Shown piece after piece: positions 34,883 to 45,333 of a stretch of 64,000 bases of DNA. Numbering within the stretch: the first letter of the stretch is position 1; every line of letters starts with the position of its first letter. Source of the stretch: Deltaproteobacteria bacterium (GTDB taxonomy: Bacteria > Myxococcota_A > UBA9160 > UBA4427); contig JAJDAO010000055.1 in NCBI GenBank assembly GCA_029261835.1, positions 1 to 64,000 of the forward strand. The letters run 5' to 3'. The position numbers were made by a program, and so were the translations under genes. The notes beneath the pieces are model-generated. The model had not been told where the DNA came from. It saw only the letters and a list, made by a program, of their open reading frames with translations, and ran no database searches.

Positions 34883-37800
34883 GTGAAGCCCAACGCCGCC
34901 ATTCCCTCACGAAGAGGCCCCGGAGCCGCGAACCGGATGCTGCTCGCGATCGCCCTCGTCCCGCTCGCCGGCGCATCGCTGGCAGCCGCAGAAGAGGGGG
35001 CTCTCGAGTGCCCGCCCATCGAGCTGCTCTACGACGAGAACGAGCGGCTTTCGCAGAAGAGCACTGACAGCAATCACGACTGCCACTACGACCAGCTCGT
35101 CCACTATCGGGCCGGTGTTCTCGTGCGCTCCGAACAAGACCGCGACCACGACGGCCGCATGGACACTTGGCTCAGCTACGACGCCGCGGGCAGGCCGCGG
35201 CTCGAAGAGCTCGACACACGCGGCGATGGGAAGCCGGATCGCTGGACCGAGCATCGCGACGGCATCCCCAGCGAGCGACGTGAAGACCGCAACGGCGACG
35301 GGGAGCCGGACGTGGTGCTTCGCTTCGTCGACGGCCGACCGGATCAGCAACGCGAGGACAGCAACTTCGACGGCCGACCGGACCGCTTCGTCCGCTTTGC
35401 AGACGGGCGTCCTGCGACTGTGGAAGAGGATCGCGACTTCGACGACCGAATCGACGTGCGCGCCGAATTCGGGGCGCAGGACGAGAAGCGACTCGAACAG
35501 CAGGACGCCGATGGCGACGGCACGCTCGAGGTCTCCATTCACTTCGAGAACGGTGCGCGGGTTCGCGTGGAGGAGGATGCCGACGGCGATGGTCGAATCG
35601 ACGTCGTCATCCACTATGCGGGTGAGCAGATCAGCCGGCGCGAATCCGACAGCACGGGAGACGGCCGCTTCGACACGCTGGCGTTCTATCAGGACGGCGT
35701 CGAGCGACGCCGCACATTCGACGCCGCACTCGACGGCTTCGCCGAGATCGTGGCGTACCGGCTACCGAACGGCGAGCTCGAGCGCGAGGAGATCGACAGC
35801 CGCGGCCAACGCCGCCACGATCTGGTCCGCTACTACGAGCACGCGGCGAAGAGCCGCGAGGAGGAGGACGTCGACGCAGACGGGCGCGCCGATGTGGTGA
35901 CCCGCTTCGTCGACGAGCTGCCCGCGCAGCAACGGGCCGACACGAACGGCGACGGCCGCATGGACACCGAGGTCGAGTTTCGCGATGGCCGACGCCACGA
36001 GCAGCGCGAGGATCGCGACGCCGACGGCCGAATCGACGCCCGCTATCTCTTCGATGACGACGAACAGATCCGGCTCGAGCAGATCGACGCGGACGGCGAC
36101 GGCCGCTTCGAGGCCGAGTCCGACTTCGTGGCGGGCGTCCTGACCGAGCGCCGCGTCGACAGCAGCGGAAGAGGCCGACCCGACCGTGTGGAGCGCTACC
36201 GCTCGGGCAGGCTCGTGAGCGTGGAGCTCGATCCCGACCAGGACGGCCGCGTTCAGACCTGGAGCTTCTATGACGAGAACGGCAAGCTCAGCCGACGCGA
36301 GCAGGACACGCAAGGAGATGGCACGATCGACCGCTGGATTCGCTTCGACGGCGAAAGCGGCGAGGCGGTGCTGATCGAGAGCGATACGCGGGGCGACGGG
36401 GTGCGGGACACGCGGCGCATCAGCGATGCGAGCGGCAACACCCTGCGCATCGAAGAGGATCGCGACGCCGACGGCGCCAGCGACTACCGCATCTTCTTCG
36501 CGAACGGCGTGCCGGCGCGCTTTGAGGAGGACCGCGACTTCGACGCTGTAGTCGATGGCCGGGGTCTGCTCGATGACACGGGCGCGGTGACGGTCAGTGA
36601 GCGCGACACCAGCGGAGATGGCGCGTTCGATGTTCGCATCCACTTCGAGCAGGACAGGCCCGTTCGCGAAGAGCGGGACACGCACGGCGACGGCGCTTAC
36701 GACACGGTGACACACTTCGCGGACGGCGTGCGCGTTCGCCAGGAGGTGGACACCCGGGGCGACGGTGCCGTGGACTCGATTCTGCTCTTCGAGAACGACC
36801 ACCAAATCGAACAATCGCGCGATACGACGGGTGACGGCCGCTTCGACCAAGTGATCCGATTCGACGAACGCGAGCGCCCGATACGCGAATCCTTCGACAC
36901 CAACGGCGACGGCGACGGCGACATCGTCAAGCTCTACCGCGACGGGCACATCGAACGCGAGCAGATCGACGCCGACTTCGATGGCCGCTTCGAGCGGATC
37001 TCGAGCTATCGGGACGAAGCGCTGGCACTCAGCGAGACCGATCTCGACGGCGACGGCACGGTGGAGATTACGCTCGTCTACGACGCCGGGCGCAAGATCC
37101 GCCAGAGCGAGGATCGCGATGACGACGGAAGGCCGGATCTCGTGACCCACTTCGGCGACTCTGGCTACTCCGGCGACGCGGGCGCGGGCCAAGCGGGTGC
37201 GGACAAGGAGGCCACGCCCGTGCGCATCGAAGAGGACAGCAATCGCGACGGGCGTCTCGACACGGTCCAGCTCTTCGAGGCCGGCGTCCACCGACGCAGC
37301 GAGCGGGACTCCGACGGCAACGGCGAGGTCGATACCTGGATCTTCAACGATGCGAACGGCGTGATCGCGAAGCGTCAGGAGGATCGCAGCGGCGACGGCA
37401 ACGCCGACTTCACGGTGCTCTTCGAGGCGGGCGTGGCGCGGCGCGTCGAGCAGGACAGCGGGGGGCGCGGCTGCCTGGACGTGACCAGCTGGCTCGGCAA
37501 GAAGGGCAACGTGCTCGCCGAGGAGAAGGACACCCGTGGCGACTGCCGCATGGACACCTGGAGCTACTACAAGGACGACCGACTCTCGCGTCAGGGTCGC
37601 GACACTTCGGGCAATGGCAAAGCGGACCTGCTGCTGCGCTTCGACGACAGGCTGCGCATCGCGGTCCAGGAGCTGGTCAGCGAAGACGGCAGCCGCCCCT
37701 ATAAGAGGATCTTCCTCGACCCGAGCGGCGGTGAGCTGCGCCAGTGCATCGATGTCGACGGCAACGGCCGCATGGAACTGACGCTGGTGCGCGAGAAGGG

Positions 37801-38104
37801 GCAGCTCAGCCGCAGCCTGCTCGACAGCGACGGCGACGGGCGGGCCGACCAGCGCGACGTCTACCGGGCCGGCGTACGCGCGCGCATCGAGATCGACACC
37901 AACGCCGACGGCATCCCGGATGTCGTGCAGCATCTGGCCGCGGACGAGATCCGCCGGCAGGACGAGGACTCGGACTACGACGGCGTTCTCGACCGCAGCT
38001 TCGAGGGCGATCGGCCCGTGGCGGTAGAGGGCGCGCCCGCCGTGCCCGCCCCGCTGCCCGAGCTCGACTGCGGACGCTTCGATCCCTTCTGGCGGAGCCA
38101 CTAG
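34883..38104 (+). CDS. Secreted protein of about 40 Asp/Gly calcium-binding-like repeats (1073 aa)
   Basis: A GTG start leads to a signal peptide (MLLAIALVPLAGASLAAAEE). Almost the whole remainder is a tandem array of 22-24-residue units of the form E-x-D-x-x-G-D-G-x-x-D-x-x-x-x-F-x-x-G-x-x-x-R, for example EDADGDGRIDVVIHYAGEQI. The DxDxDGxxD cores resemble EF-hand, dockerin or thrombospondin type-3 loops, so it should bind many calcium ions and stiffen into a rod. A variant Cys-containing segment occurs near residues 860-885 and the C-terminus has no anchor. It follows the tonB-like gene by 17 bp. Function beyond a surface or periplasmic structural role is unknown. Confidence 0.8.
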   Translation: MKPNAAIPSRRGPGAANRMLLAIALVPLAGASLAAAEEGALECPPIELLYDENERLSQKSTDSNHDCHYDQLVHYRAGVLVRSEQDRDHDGRMDTWLSYDAAGRPRLEELDTRGDGKPDRWTEHRDGIPSERREDRNGDGEPDVVLRFVDGRPDQQREDSNFDGRPDRFVRFADGRPATVEEDRDFDDRIDVRAEFGAQDEKRLEQQDADGDGTLEVSIHFENGARVRVEEDADGDGRIDVVIHYAGEQISRRESDSTGDGRFDTLAFYQDGVERRRTFDAALDGFAEIVAYRLPNGELEREEIDSRGQRRHDLVRYYEHAAKSREEEDVDADGRADVVTRFVDELPAQQRADTNGDGRMDTEVEFRDGRRHEQREDRDADGRIDARYLFDDDEQIRLEQIDADGDGRFEAESDFVAGVLTERRVDSSGRGRPDRVERYRSGRLVSVELDPDQDGRVQTWSFYDENGKLSRREQDTQGDGTIDRWIRFDGESGEAVLIESDTRGDGVRDTRRISDASGNTLRIEEDRDADGASDYRIFFANGVPARFEEDRDFDAVVDGRGLLDDTGAVTVSERDTSGDGAFDVRIHFEQDRPVREERDTHGDGAYDTVTHFADGVRVRQEVDTRGDGAVDSILLFENDHQIEQSRDTTGDGRFDQVIRFDERERPIRESFDTNGDGDGDIVKLYRDGHIEREQIDADFDGRFERISSYRDEALALSETDLDGDGTVEITLVYDAGRKIRQSEDRDDDGRPDLVTHFGDSGYSGDAGAGQAGADKEATPVRIEEDSNRDGRLDTVQLFEAGVHRRSERDSDGNGEVDTWIFNDANGVIAKRQEDRSGDGNADFTVLFEAGVARRVEQDSGGRGCLDVTSWLGKKGNVLAEEKDTRGDCRMDTWSYYKDDRLSRQGRDTSGNGKADLLLRFDDRLRIAVQELVSEDGSRPYKRIFLDPSGGELRQCIDVDGNGRMELTLVREKGQLSRSLLDSDGDGRADQRDVYRAGVRARIEIDTNADGIPDVVQHLAADEIRRQDEDSDYDGVLDRSFEGDRPVAVEGAPAVPAPLPELDCGRFDPFWRSH

Positions 38105-38226
38105 CGGCCGCCGGGAGGCCGTGCAGAAAGCGGCGCCCGAGGGCTGCAGAATCAATCTCGGGAGGCGATCATTGCGCCCGCCGACACGGCGCAATCCACC
38201 ACGGTAATCGAGGAGTCCCCCTGACG

Positions 38227-39378
38227 ATGAGCAACCCGCTGACCGAAGTTCAGCAGTTCGGCCAGAGCATCTGGTACGACTTCATTAGCCGCGACCTGAT
38301 CCTCTCGGGCGAGCTGCGACGCCTGGTCGAACACGACGGTGTACTCGGCGTGACCTCGAACCCCGCCATCTTCGAGAAGGCGATCGCGGGCTCGAAGGAC
38401 TACGACCCCGCCATCCACGCCCTCGTGAGCCAGGGCGTGAGCGGCGGCAAGGCGATCTTCGAGCACCTAGCCATTCAGGACATCCAGCTCGGCTGTGATG
38501 TGCTGCGTCCCGTCTACGACAGCACAGCCGGCGGCGACGGATTCGTCAGTCTGGAGGTCTCGCCCCACCTCGCCTACGACACCGCCGGCACGCTCGACGA
38601 GGCGCGGCGACTCTGGGCCGCCGTCGGCCGGCCGAACCTGATGATCAAGGTGCCGGCCACGACCGAGGGCCTGCCCGCCATCGAGCAGCTCATCGGCGAA
38701 GGCATCAACGTCAACGTCACGCTGCTCTTCGCCGTCGACTTCTACCAGGCGGTCCACCAGGCCTACATGACCGGCCTCGAGAGACTCGTGGCCGGCGGCG
38801 GTGACGCCAGCCGGGTCGCCAGCGTGGCGAGCTTCTTCGTGAGCCGCATCGACGCCGCGGTCGAGAAGCGCGTGAGCAGCGAGCTGGAGAGCGGCGCCGA
38901 CGCGGAGCGAAGTCGCGGGCTGGAGGCCCTGCGGGCCGAAGTGGCCATCGCCAATGCCGTCGAGGCCTACGGCTGTTTCCGAGACGAGCTGGCGCGCGAG
39001 CGCTGGCAGGCCCTGGCGGCGCGCGGAGCCCGGCCGCAGCGCGTGCTCTGGGCCAGCACCGGCACCAAGAGCCCCGATCTGCCGCAAACGCTCTACGTCG
39101 ACTCGCTGATCGGCGCAGACACCGTCAACACGGTTCCCGCCACCACCTTCGCCGCCTTCAAGGCCACGGGCAAGGTGCGCGACGCCCTGGGAGAGGACGC
39201 GCAGACGCGACGGGCGGCAGCGCGCGCACGGCTCGAGAGCGTCGATACGCTGGGTATTTCGTTGCAGCAGGTCACCGACGAGCTCTTGCGCGATGGCTGC
39301 CAACTCTTCTGCGATGCTTTTGACAAGCTGCTCGCGGCGGTGGAAACCAAGCGCAGCGCACTGAGCGGCGGGCGCTGA
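38227..39378 (+). CDS. tal: Transaldolase
   Basis: Pentose phosphate enzyme transferring dihydroxyacetone units between sugar phosphates through a Schiff-base lysine. The 383 residues contain DGVLGVTSNPAIFEKAIAGS, VSLEVSPHLAYDT, PNLMIKVPATTEGLPAIEQL (the catalytic Lys region) and VLWASTGTKSPDLPQTLYVD. The length matches the longer Tal family used by actinobacteria and many others. The ATG at 38227 has GAGGAG-type sequence upstream. rpiA follows two bases later, so both belong to one operon. Confidence 0.95.
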   Translation: MSNPLTEVQQFGQSIWYDFISRDLILSGELRRLVEHDGVLGVTSNPAIFEKAIAGSKDYDPAIHALVSQGVSGGKAIFEHLAIQDIQLGCDVLRPVYDSTAGGDGFVSLEVSPHLAYDTAGTLDEARRLWAAVGRPNLMIKVPATTEGLPAIEQLIGEGINVNVTLLFAVDFYQAVHQAYMTGLERLVAGGGDASRVASVASFFVSRIDAAVEKRVSSELESGADAERSRGLEALRAEVAIANAVEAYGCFRDELARERWQALAARGARPQRVLWASTGTKSPDLPQTLYVDSLIGADTVNTVPATTFAAFKATGKVRDALGEDAQTRRAAARARLESVDTLGISLQQVTDELLRDGCQLFCDAFDKLLAAVETKRSALSGGR

Positions 39379-39379
39379 G

Positions 39380-40063
39380 GTGAGCGACGGGACCCCTGGA
39401 CCGCAGGCCAGCGCCGCCGCGGCGCTGGCCTTCGTGGAGGATGGCCAGACGCTCGGCCTCGGCACCGGCCGTGCGGCGGCCGCCTTCGTTCGCGCGCTTG
39501 GCGCGCGCGTGGCCGACGGCCTGCGCGTGCGCGGCGTCCCCACCTCCAACGCGACGGCCGAGCTGGCCCGCGAGCTCGCCATTCCGCTCATCACACTGGC
39601 CGACGCGGAGAGACTCGATATCACCTTCGACGGCGCCGACGAGGTGGACCCCAGCCTCGATGTCATCAAGGGTTACGGCGGTGCACTCGTGCGCGAGAAG
39701 ATCGTCGCCGCCTCCTCCGAGCGCCTGGTCATCCTGATCGGCTCCGAGAAGCTCGTCCCGAAGCTCGGTGCCCGCGGCAAGCTTCCGGTCGAGGTGGTCC
39801 CGTTCGGCGAGAGTCTGGCGCGGCGGTGTCTGCGCGATCTCGGCTGCGAGCCGGCGCTGCGACTGGCGGACGATGGCCAGCCCTACCTGACCGACAACGG
39901 CAACCACATCCTCGACTGCGCCGTTAGTGCCATCGAGCAGCCGGCACAGCTCGACCGCGACATCCTCGCGATCCCCGGCGTGCTGGGCACGGGGCTGTTC
40001 GTCGCCATGGCCAAGGCCGTGATCGTGCAGAACGGCGAGCAGGTGGAAGTGCTGCAGCGCTGA
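39380..40063 (+). CDS. rpiA: Ribose-5-phosphate isomerase A
   Basis: Interconverts ribose-5-phosphate and ribulose-5-phosphate. The 227 residues show the phosphate loop LGLGTGRAAAAFVRALG, VPTSNATAELARELAI, ITFDGADEVDPSLDVIKGYG, ALVREKIVAASSERLVILIG, KLPVEVVPFG and TDNGNHILDC, all family signatures. The usual LGTGSTA phosphate loop reads LGTGRAA here, a small variation. The GTG start is one base past the tal stop. Confidence 0.95.
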   Translation: MSDGTPGPQASAAAALAFVEDGQTLGLGTGRAAAAFVRALGARVADGLRVRGVPTSNATAELARELAIPLITLADAERLDITFDGADEVDPSLDVIKGYGGALVREKIVAASSERLVILIGSEKLVPKLGARGKLPVEVVPFGESLARRCLRDLGCEPALRLADDGQPYLTDNGNHILDCAVSAIEQPAQLDRDILAIPGVLGTGLFVAMAKAVIVQNGEQVEVLQR

Positions 40064-40154
40064 CGCGCGAAGAAAGCGGCCTCCCCCGCCGGTCGAAACA
40101 AGCACCCCGCGGCGTGCCGCCGCGTTGTACAATGACGCTCTGGAGGGATCGGAG

Positions 40155-40403
40155 ATGACCAGGCGTCCGTTCCTGGTGCTGCCCAGTCGGGAGTGCGTCC
40201 CGCTCGAGGGTGCCTATCGGATCGAGCAGGTCCGCGGAGACTGGTACGTGCTCGGCCACTACGACGCGATCGCCTGTGCGTCCGAGAGCGAGGCTCGCAT
40301 GCGCCTCGCGCAGCTCTCGATCGAGCACGACGCCCACGAGTTGGCGGCAGAGGCCCTCGAAGGCCTGCCGGCCGAATACGAGGTGGTGGCGAGTCGCGCC
40401 TGA
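40155..40403 (+). CDS. Small acidic protein, unknown (82 aa)
   Basis: The ATG at 40155 has GGAGG eight bases upstream. The product MTRRPFLVLPSRECVPLEGA continues with WYVLGHYDAIACASESEARM and ends in an acidic helix (LSIEHDAHELAAEALEGLPA). Codon usage is like the neighbours. I do not recognise it. It lies between rpiA and the convergent TetR gene. Confidence 0.55.
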   Translation: MTRRPFLVLPSRECVPLEGAYRIEQVRGDWYVLGHYDAIACASESEARMRLAQLSIEHDAHELAAEALEGLPAEYEVVASRA

Positions 40404-40418
40404 GCGGCGCGTGCGCGC

Positions 40419-41087
40419 TCAGGACGAGGTGGTTTCCTCCGGCAGCCACGCGCCAGCCAGCAGGCTGCCGCGGATGTACTGCGCGAGCAGGCGCCGCAGG
40501 TCTGCCAGGTGCGCGGGCTCGAGCGGGTCAGAGAACCAGTGCTGCCAGTCGATTGGGCCGGTGGCGAAGTACCCGTAGATGAGCCAGCCGAAGCTGCGCA
40601 GGAAGGTCTCCACCGGGAAGCCCGGAGCGACGATTCCGGCCGCTTGGGCGCGTTCCAGCAGCTTCCCGAGATGTCTGTGCACCTCCAGCGACATGCGGAT
40701 CTCGACCTCTCGGATCTCGTCGTCGGGATCCACCCAGCGCCGCAGGTAGAGCCGCGGCCGTTCGGGACGGGCTGCCATCAAGTCTACGATCGCGTCAACG
40801 AGCCGGGTGACGGTCTCGATCAGCGCCTCGGGCTCGAGGATCGTGCGCTCTTCGAGCTCTCGGTAGTGCTTCTCGAGCAGGGCGCGCTCTTCTTCGTAGA
40901 GACTCTCCAGTACCGCTCGAAAGAGCTCGAACTTGTTGCCCACGTGATAGTGGACCGTCGCGATGTTGGCACCGACCTCGGCCGCGATGGCACGCGTGGT
41001 GGTGCCCGCGTAGCCCTGAGCGGCAAACAGACGCGTCGCGACTTCGAGGATGCGTTGTCGCGTCGTGAGATCGCTGCGCCCGTTCAT
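40419..41087 (-). CDS. TetR/AcrR-family repressor (222 aa)
   Basis: The N-terminal helix-turn-helix is TRQRILEVATRLFAAQGYAG, TTTRAIAAEVGANIATVHYH and VGNKFELFRAVLESLYEEER. A larger ligand domain follows (LVDAIVDLMAARPERPRLYL). The ATG shares bases with the stop of the upstream lyase gene (TGATG), so the repressor is the last gene of the operon and probably controls it through the 20-bp palindrome at 42578-42597. The ligand is unknown; a lipid-derived effector would fit the partner gene. Confidence 0.88.
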   Translation of the reverse strand: MNGRSDLTTRQRILEVATRLFAAQGYAGTTTRAIAAEVGANIATVHYHVGNKFELFRAVLESLYEEERALLEKHYRELEERTILEPEALIETVTRLVDAIVDLMAARPERPRLYLRRWVDPDDEIREVEIRMSLEVHRHLGKLLERAQAAGIVAPGFPVETFLRSFGWLIYGYFATGPIDWQHWFSDPLEPAHLADLRRLLAQYIRGSLLAGAWLPEETTSS

Positions 41088-42550
41088 CAGCTCGCGTTGA
41101 TATAGGTCGTGAGCAATTGGTCGCGGGTCTGTGCGGGCAGCAGGTCGAGGATCGTATTGAGCGGCGCCATGCGCTCGGGCAGATCGAGACCCTTCAGACC
41201 GGCGAGCACGACGAGCCGCGTGAGCACCTCGCCCAGCGGCCGGTCGGCGACGGCCTCCACCTCACGCGCCATGGCCTCGCGATCCACCGAAGGGCCCCGG
41301 CTCAGCAGAGCATCCGCCGCTTCACGAAGGTCGCTGAGGAAGCGATCGACATGCGGCACGTTCGAGCTCGACACGCTGACATGTAGATTGGCGGGTCCGC
41401 CGCCGCAGGCGAATTGCGGCAGCAGCGACCAGCCGCGCTCACGCATCTCGTCGTCCAGCTCGAAGATATTGAGCTCCTCGGAGCCGAGCGTGAACATGCA
41501 CATATCCGGCATCGCCAGTACGTCGACTCCCTTGATCTGCCCGATGCCCTCGACCATGGCTCGTGTGGCCTGCCAGCTCTCGCGCACGATGCGCTCGTAG
41601 CCGACCTCGCCAAGGTGACGCAGAACGGCCCACGAAGCCGCAATGGGGCCGGCCGAGCGACTGCTCAGGACGGTGGGGTTGATGACAGCGTATTCGGTGG
41701 TGCCGCTGCAGACGAAGAAGGCGTGCTCGCGCAGCTCGCGGCTGCGGTAGAGCAACACCGAGGCGTTCTTCGGCGCGTAGCCGTACTTGTGCATGTCGGC
41801 CGAGATACTGGTCACACCCTCGAGCGAGAAGTCAAAGGGCCGCACCGGCTCGCCCAGACGCCGCATGAACGAGAGATAGATGCCGCCGACGCAGCCATCG
41901 ACGTGAAAGAGAATGCCGCGCTCGCTCGCTGCGGCGGCCATTTCGCCGATCGGGTCTATCGTGCCGTGCGAGAAGTTGGGCGCCGATCCGACCCCCAGCA
42001 CAGTGTTGGGCCCAAGGGCCGCCGCGAAGGCGTCCACGTCGGCTCGAAAGCCCTCGCTCTCGACCGCCGTCACGACAATGCGTAGGCCTAGATAGTGCGC
42101 CGCCTTGTGAAAGGCCGGGTGTGCTGTGATCGGCAGTACGATCTCGGGATCGACGAGCTCGGGTCGACGTGCGCACGCGTGGTCACGCGCCGCTTTGACG
42201 GCGAGCATGATGCTCTCGGTGCCGCCGCTCGTCATGCTGCCCACCACCTGCTCATCGCCCTGCAGCAGATCGGCCAGCGAACGGATGACACCCTGCTCCA
42301 TGCGGCCCGCACTCGGATACATGTTGATGTAGAGCGCGTTCTGCGTGAGAAAACGCGAGTAGGCCTCACGGGTCAGTTCATAGGCGTGCTCGCCGGGATC
42401 GTAGAGACCCGTGAGAATGCGCCCGCTGCGCCAGTCGACATCGCCTTGTGTCAACTGGTCGAGCGCTTCGAGCACCTGCTCACGCGGCTGCCCCTCTCGG
42501 CCCAGGGCTCTCGTTTCGCCTGCCTCTGCCATGTCCGTCGTGCCCGTCAT
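41087..42550 (-). CDS. PLP-dependent lyase/decarboxylase, sphingosine-1-phosphate-lyase-like (487 aa)
   Basis: Fold-type I PLP enzyme of the group II decarboxylase superfamily. MTSGGTESIMLAVKAARDHA binds the cofactor phosphate, ILFHVDGCVGGIYLSFMRRL carries the PLP-binding Asp, and SISADMHKYGYAPKNASVLL contains the Schiff-base Lys. SxDxHKYGYAPKGxSVLLY is the hallmark of sphingosine-1-phosphate lyases, although glutamate or tyrosine decarboxylases are related. The ATG at 42550 has GGAG nine bases upstream. It is coupled to a TetR repressor. No membrane span is evident, unlike eukaryotic S1P lyase. Confidence 0.8.
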   Translation of the reverse strand: MTGTTDMAEAGETRALGREGQPREQVLEALDQLTQGDVDWRSGRILTGLYDPGEHAYELTREAYSRFLTQNALYINMYPSAGRMEQGVIRSLADLLQGDEQVVGSMTSGGTESIMLAVKAARDHACARRPELVDPEIVLPITAHPAFHKAAHYLGLRIVVTAVESEGFRADVDAFAAALGPNTVLGVGSAPNFSHGTIDPIGEMAAAASERGILFHVDGCVGGIYLSFMRRLGEPVRPFDFSLEGVTSISADMHKYGYAPKNASVLLYRSRELREHAFFVCSGTTEYAVINPTVLSSRSAGPIAASWAVLRHLGEVGYERIVRESWQATRAMVEGIGQIKGVDVLAMPDMCMFTLGSEELNIFELDDEMRERGWSLLPQFACGGGPANLHVSVSSSNVPHVDRFLSDLREAADALLSRGPSVDREAMAREVEAVADRPLGEVLTRLVVLAGLKGLDLPERMAPLNTILDLLPAQTRDQLLTTYINAS

Positions 42551-42577
42551 GTCCGCGATCTCCACGCCCCATGGGCT

Positions 42578-42597
42578 TCCATCAATCAATTGATGGA
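42578..42597. promoter_or_regulatory. 20-bp perfect palindrome, likely TetR operator
   Basis: TCCATCAATCAATTGATGGA is an inverted repeat of nine bases around a CA centre, 28 bp upstream of the lyase-TetR operon. TetR proteins commonly bind such sites in their own promoter. Direct binding is inference. Confidence 0.7.
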
Positions 42598-42878
42598 GAC
42601 CGTAGCGGGCCCAGGCGCGCCATGCGCCCCCTCGTCTCTCTTTCGCGCCTCCAACCTCACTTCGCCCGCCCCCAGGGGCGACTTCGCCGGCCAACGGCCT
42701 GGCTTCGCCGGCCCTCTCGCCAGCGTGTTCGCCAGCCGGCAGCGCGGCTCAGCGCGCGAGCCGCAGCGCAGAGCCGCTGCGCGCCCTGGAACGCCGGTTG
42801 CACTTCACGTGCCGCGCCCGGCCGGCGGCGGCCCGCTTCGCGCTGCCCACAGTCCGTCACCCACAGGAGAAGATCACT
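42598..42878. other. Divergent promoter region, GC-rich with inverted repeats
   Basis: 281 bp between the lyase operator and the sigma-54 activator. It contains several short GC palindromes (such as gccggccaacggcctggc). I see no gene. Confidence 0.35.
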
Positions 42879-44255
<1,377 letters not shown>

Positions 44256-44499
44256 GTGGCTCACGAGCGGGTCACAGCAGCGACCACATCGAGCGCCATC
44301 ACTCTCGCATGGAATCTCGTCGCACAGCGGCATCGGGGCTGCACGGCCGTTGCGGGACAGCTTCCTACGGACCGCACATCGCGCGTTTCCGTCGAGAATG
44401 CGCCAGAAGGCAGCTCAAGCGGAGCCCGCATTCAGCCGTTGAGTATGCGAGGTCGAGACGTGTCGCTCCGGGCGCGTTTCCATATGACAGGGGGCCGTC

Positions 44500-45162
44500 G
44501 TGCGCCGAGCAATGGTTGGATTGGCTGCCGCCCTATGCCTCGCCGCGGGCGAAGCATCCGCGCTCAGCATCTTCCTCAACTCCGCGAGCGCGCCCGAACT
44601 CGCCGGCTCGGTCGCGTACGACTTCGACGACCAGGCCGACGACACGTACTTCACGTCGACGACCGTGTTCGGCGGCCAGCTCACGATCAACGCGAACAAC
44701 GGCCAGCTCTGGTTCGACGACCAATGGTCGACGCAGTTCGGAACGACGGGCATCTCGCTCGACACGAACAACAATGTGGCCAACGACTTCGAATTCGTAT
44801 TCACCAGCGAGGTGTCCGCATTCGGCTTCGCCGTCAATGCGCTCGATGTCGACTGGACGATGGAGATCTTCGATACGTCCGACGCCCTGATCGACACATT
44901 CACGATCCCGAACCAGGTGGCGCTGGGGGGCTTCAACCGTCGTGGCTTCGCAGGCGCATTCTCCGACAGTCCGATCAAGCGCGTGCGCGTGAGAACGCTG
45001 GGCGGCAGTGATCGCGCGCTGATCGACAACATTCGCGTCAGCGTCGTTCCTGAGCCCGGCACCGCGACACTGATCTGGCTCGGGCTGCTCGGCCTCGTCG
45101 CCGGCTCGTCGCGGGCAGCACGCGGACGGACTTCGACTGGATCGACTTCCAACGTGACCTGA
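44500..45162 (+). CDS. PEP-CTERM sorted extracellular protein (220 aa)
   Basis: Signal peptide MVGLAAALCLAAGEASALSI, then a beta-rich domain (VAYDFDDQADDTYFTSTTVF, FEFVFTSEVSAFGFAVNALD, LIDNIRVSVV), and the C-terminal signal VPEPGTATLIWLGLLGLVAG followed by Arg residues. That is the PEP-CTERM tripartite sorting motif recognised by exosortase, so the protein should be processed and exported. The GTG at 44500 has AGGGGG upstream. The middle resembles choice-of-anchor type PEP-CTERM families. Its role is unknown, and no exosortase is in the window. Confidence 0.85.
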   Translation: MRRAMVGLAAALCLAAGEASALSIFLNSASAPELAGSVAYDFDDQADDTYFTSTTVFGGQLTINANNGQLWFDDQWSTQFGTTGISLDTNNNVANDFEFVFTSEVSAFGFAVNALDVDWTMEIFDTSDALIDTFTIPNQVALGGFNRRGFAGAFSDSPIKRVRVRTLGGSDRALIDNIRVSVVPEPGTATLIWLGLLGLVAGSSRAARGRTSTGSTSNVT

Positions 45163-45289
45163 CGCTCGGATCCGGAACGAAGTACGACGCCGCGTCTGCG
45201 CTGCCGGCGTCACGGTGAGCCGCGCACGTCCCATCCTCGCCTACGACCCTCGCCTACATAGGAAGAGCCTCGCCCGCAGAGGGCGGATC

Positions 45290-45320
45290 TTGACCTGTAT
45301 ATGCAAAGGTTGTATATACA
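45290..45320 (+). promoter_or_regulatory. marR promoter with operator-like repeats
   Basis: TTGACC (45290-45295), a 17-bp spacer and TATATA (45313-45318) form a good sigma-70 promoter. The spacer starts with TGTATATGCA (45296-45305), and the -10 box lies within the self-complementary TGTATATACA (45311-45320), two near-copies 15 bp apart. MarR proteins typically bind palindromes over their own promoter, so autorepression is likely. Confidence 0.72.
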
Positions 45321-45333
45321 TCCACCAGCGAAG

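Noticed and set aside
35762..38194. 810-aa minus-strand frame opposite the repeat protein
   Set aside because: It is a mirror of the tandem Asp/Gly repeats and contains only Val/Ala/Arg-rich translation. The plus-strand frame has a signal peptide and ordered units.
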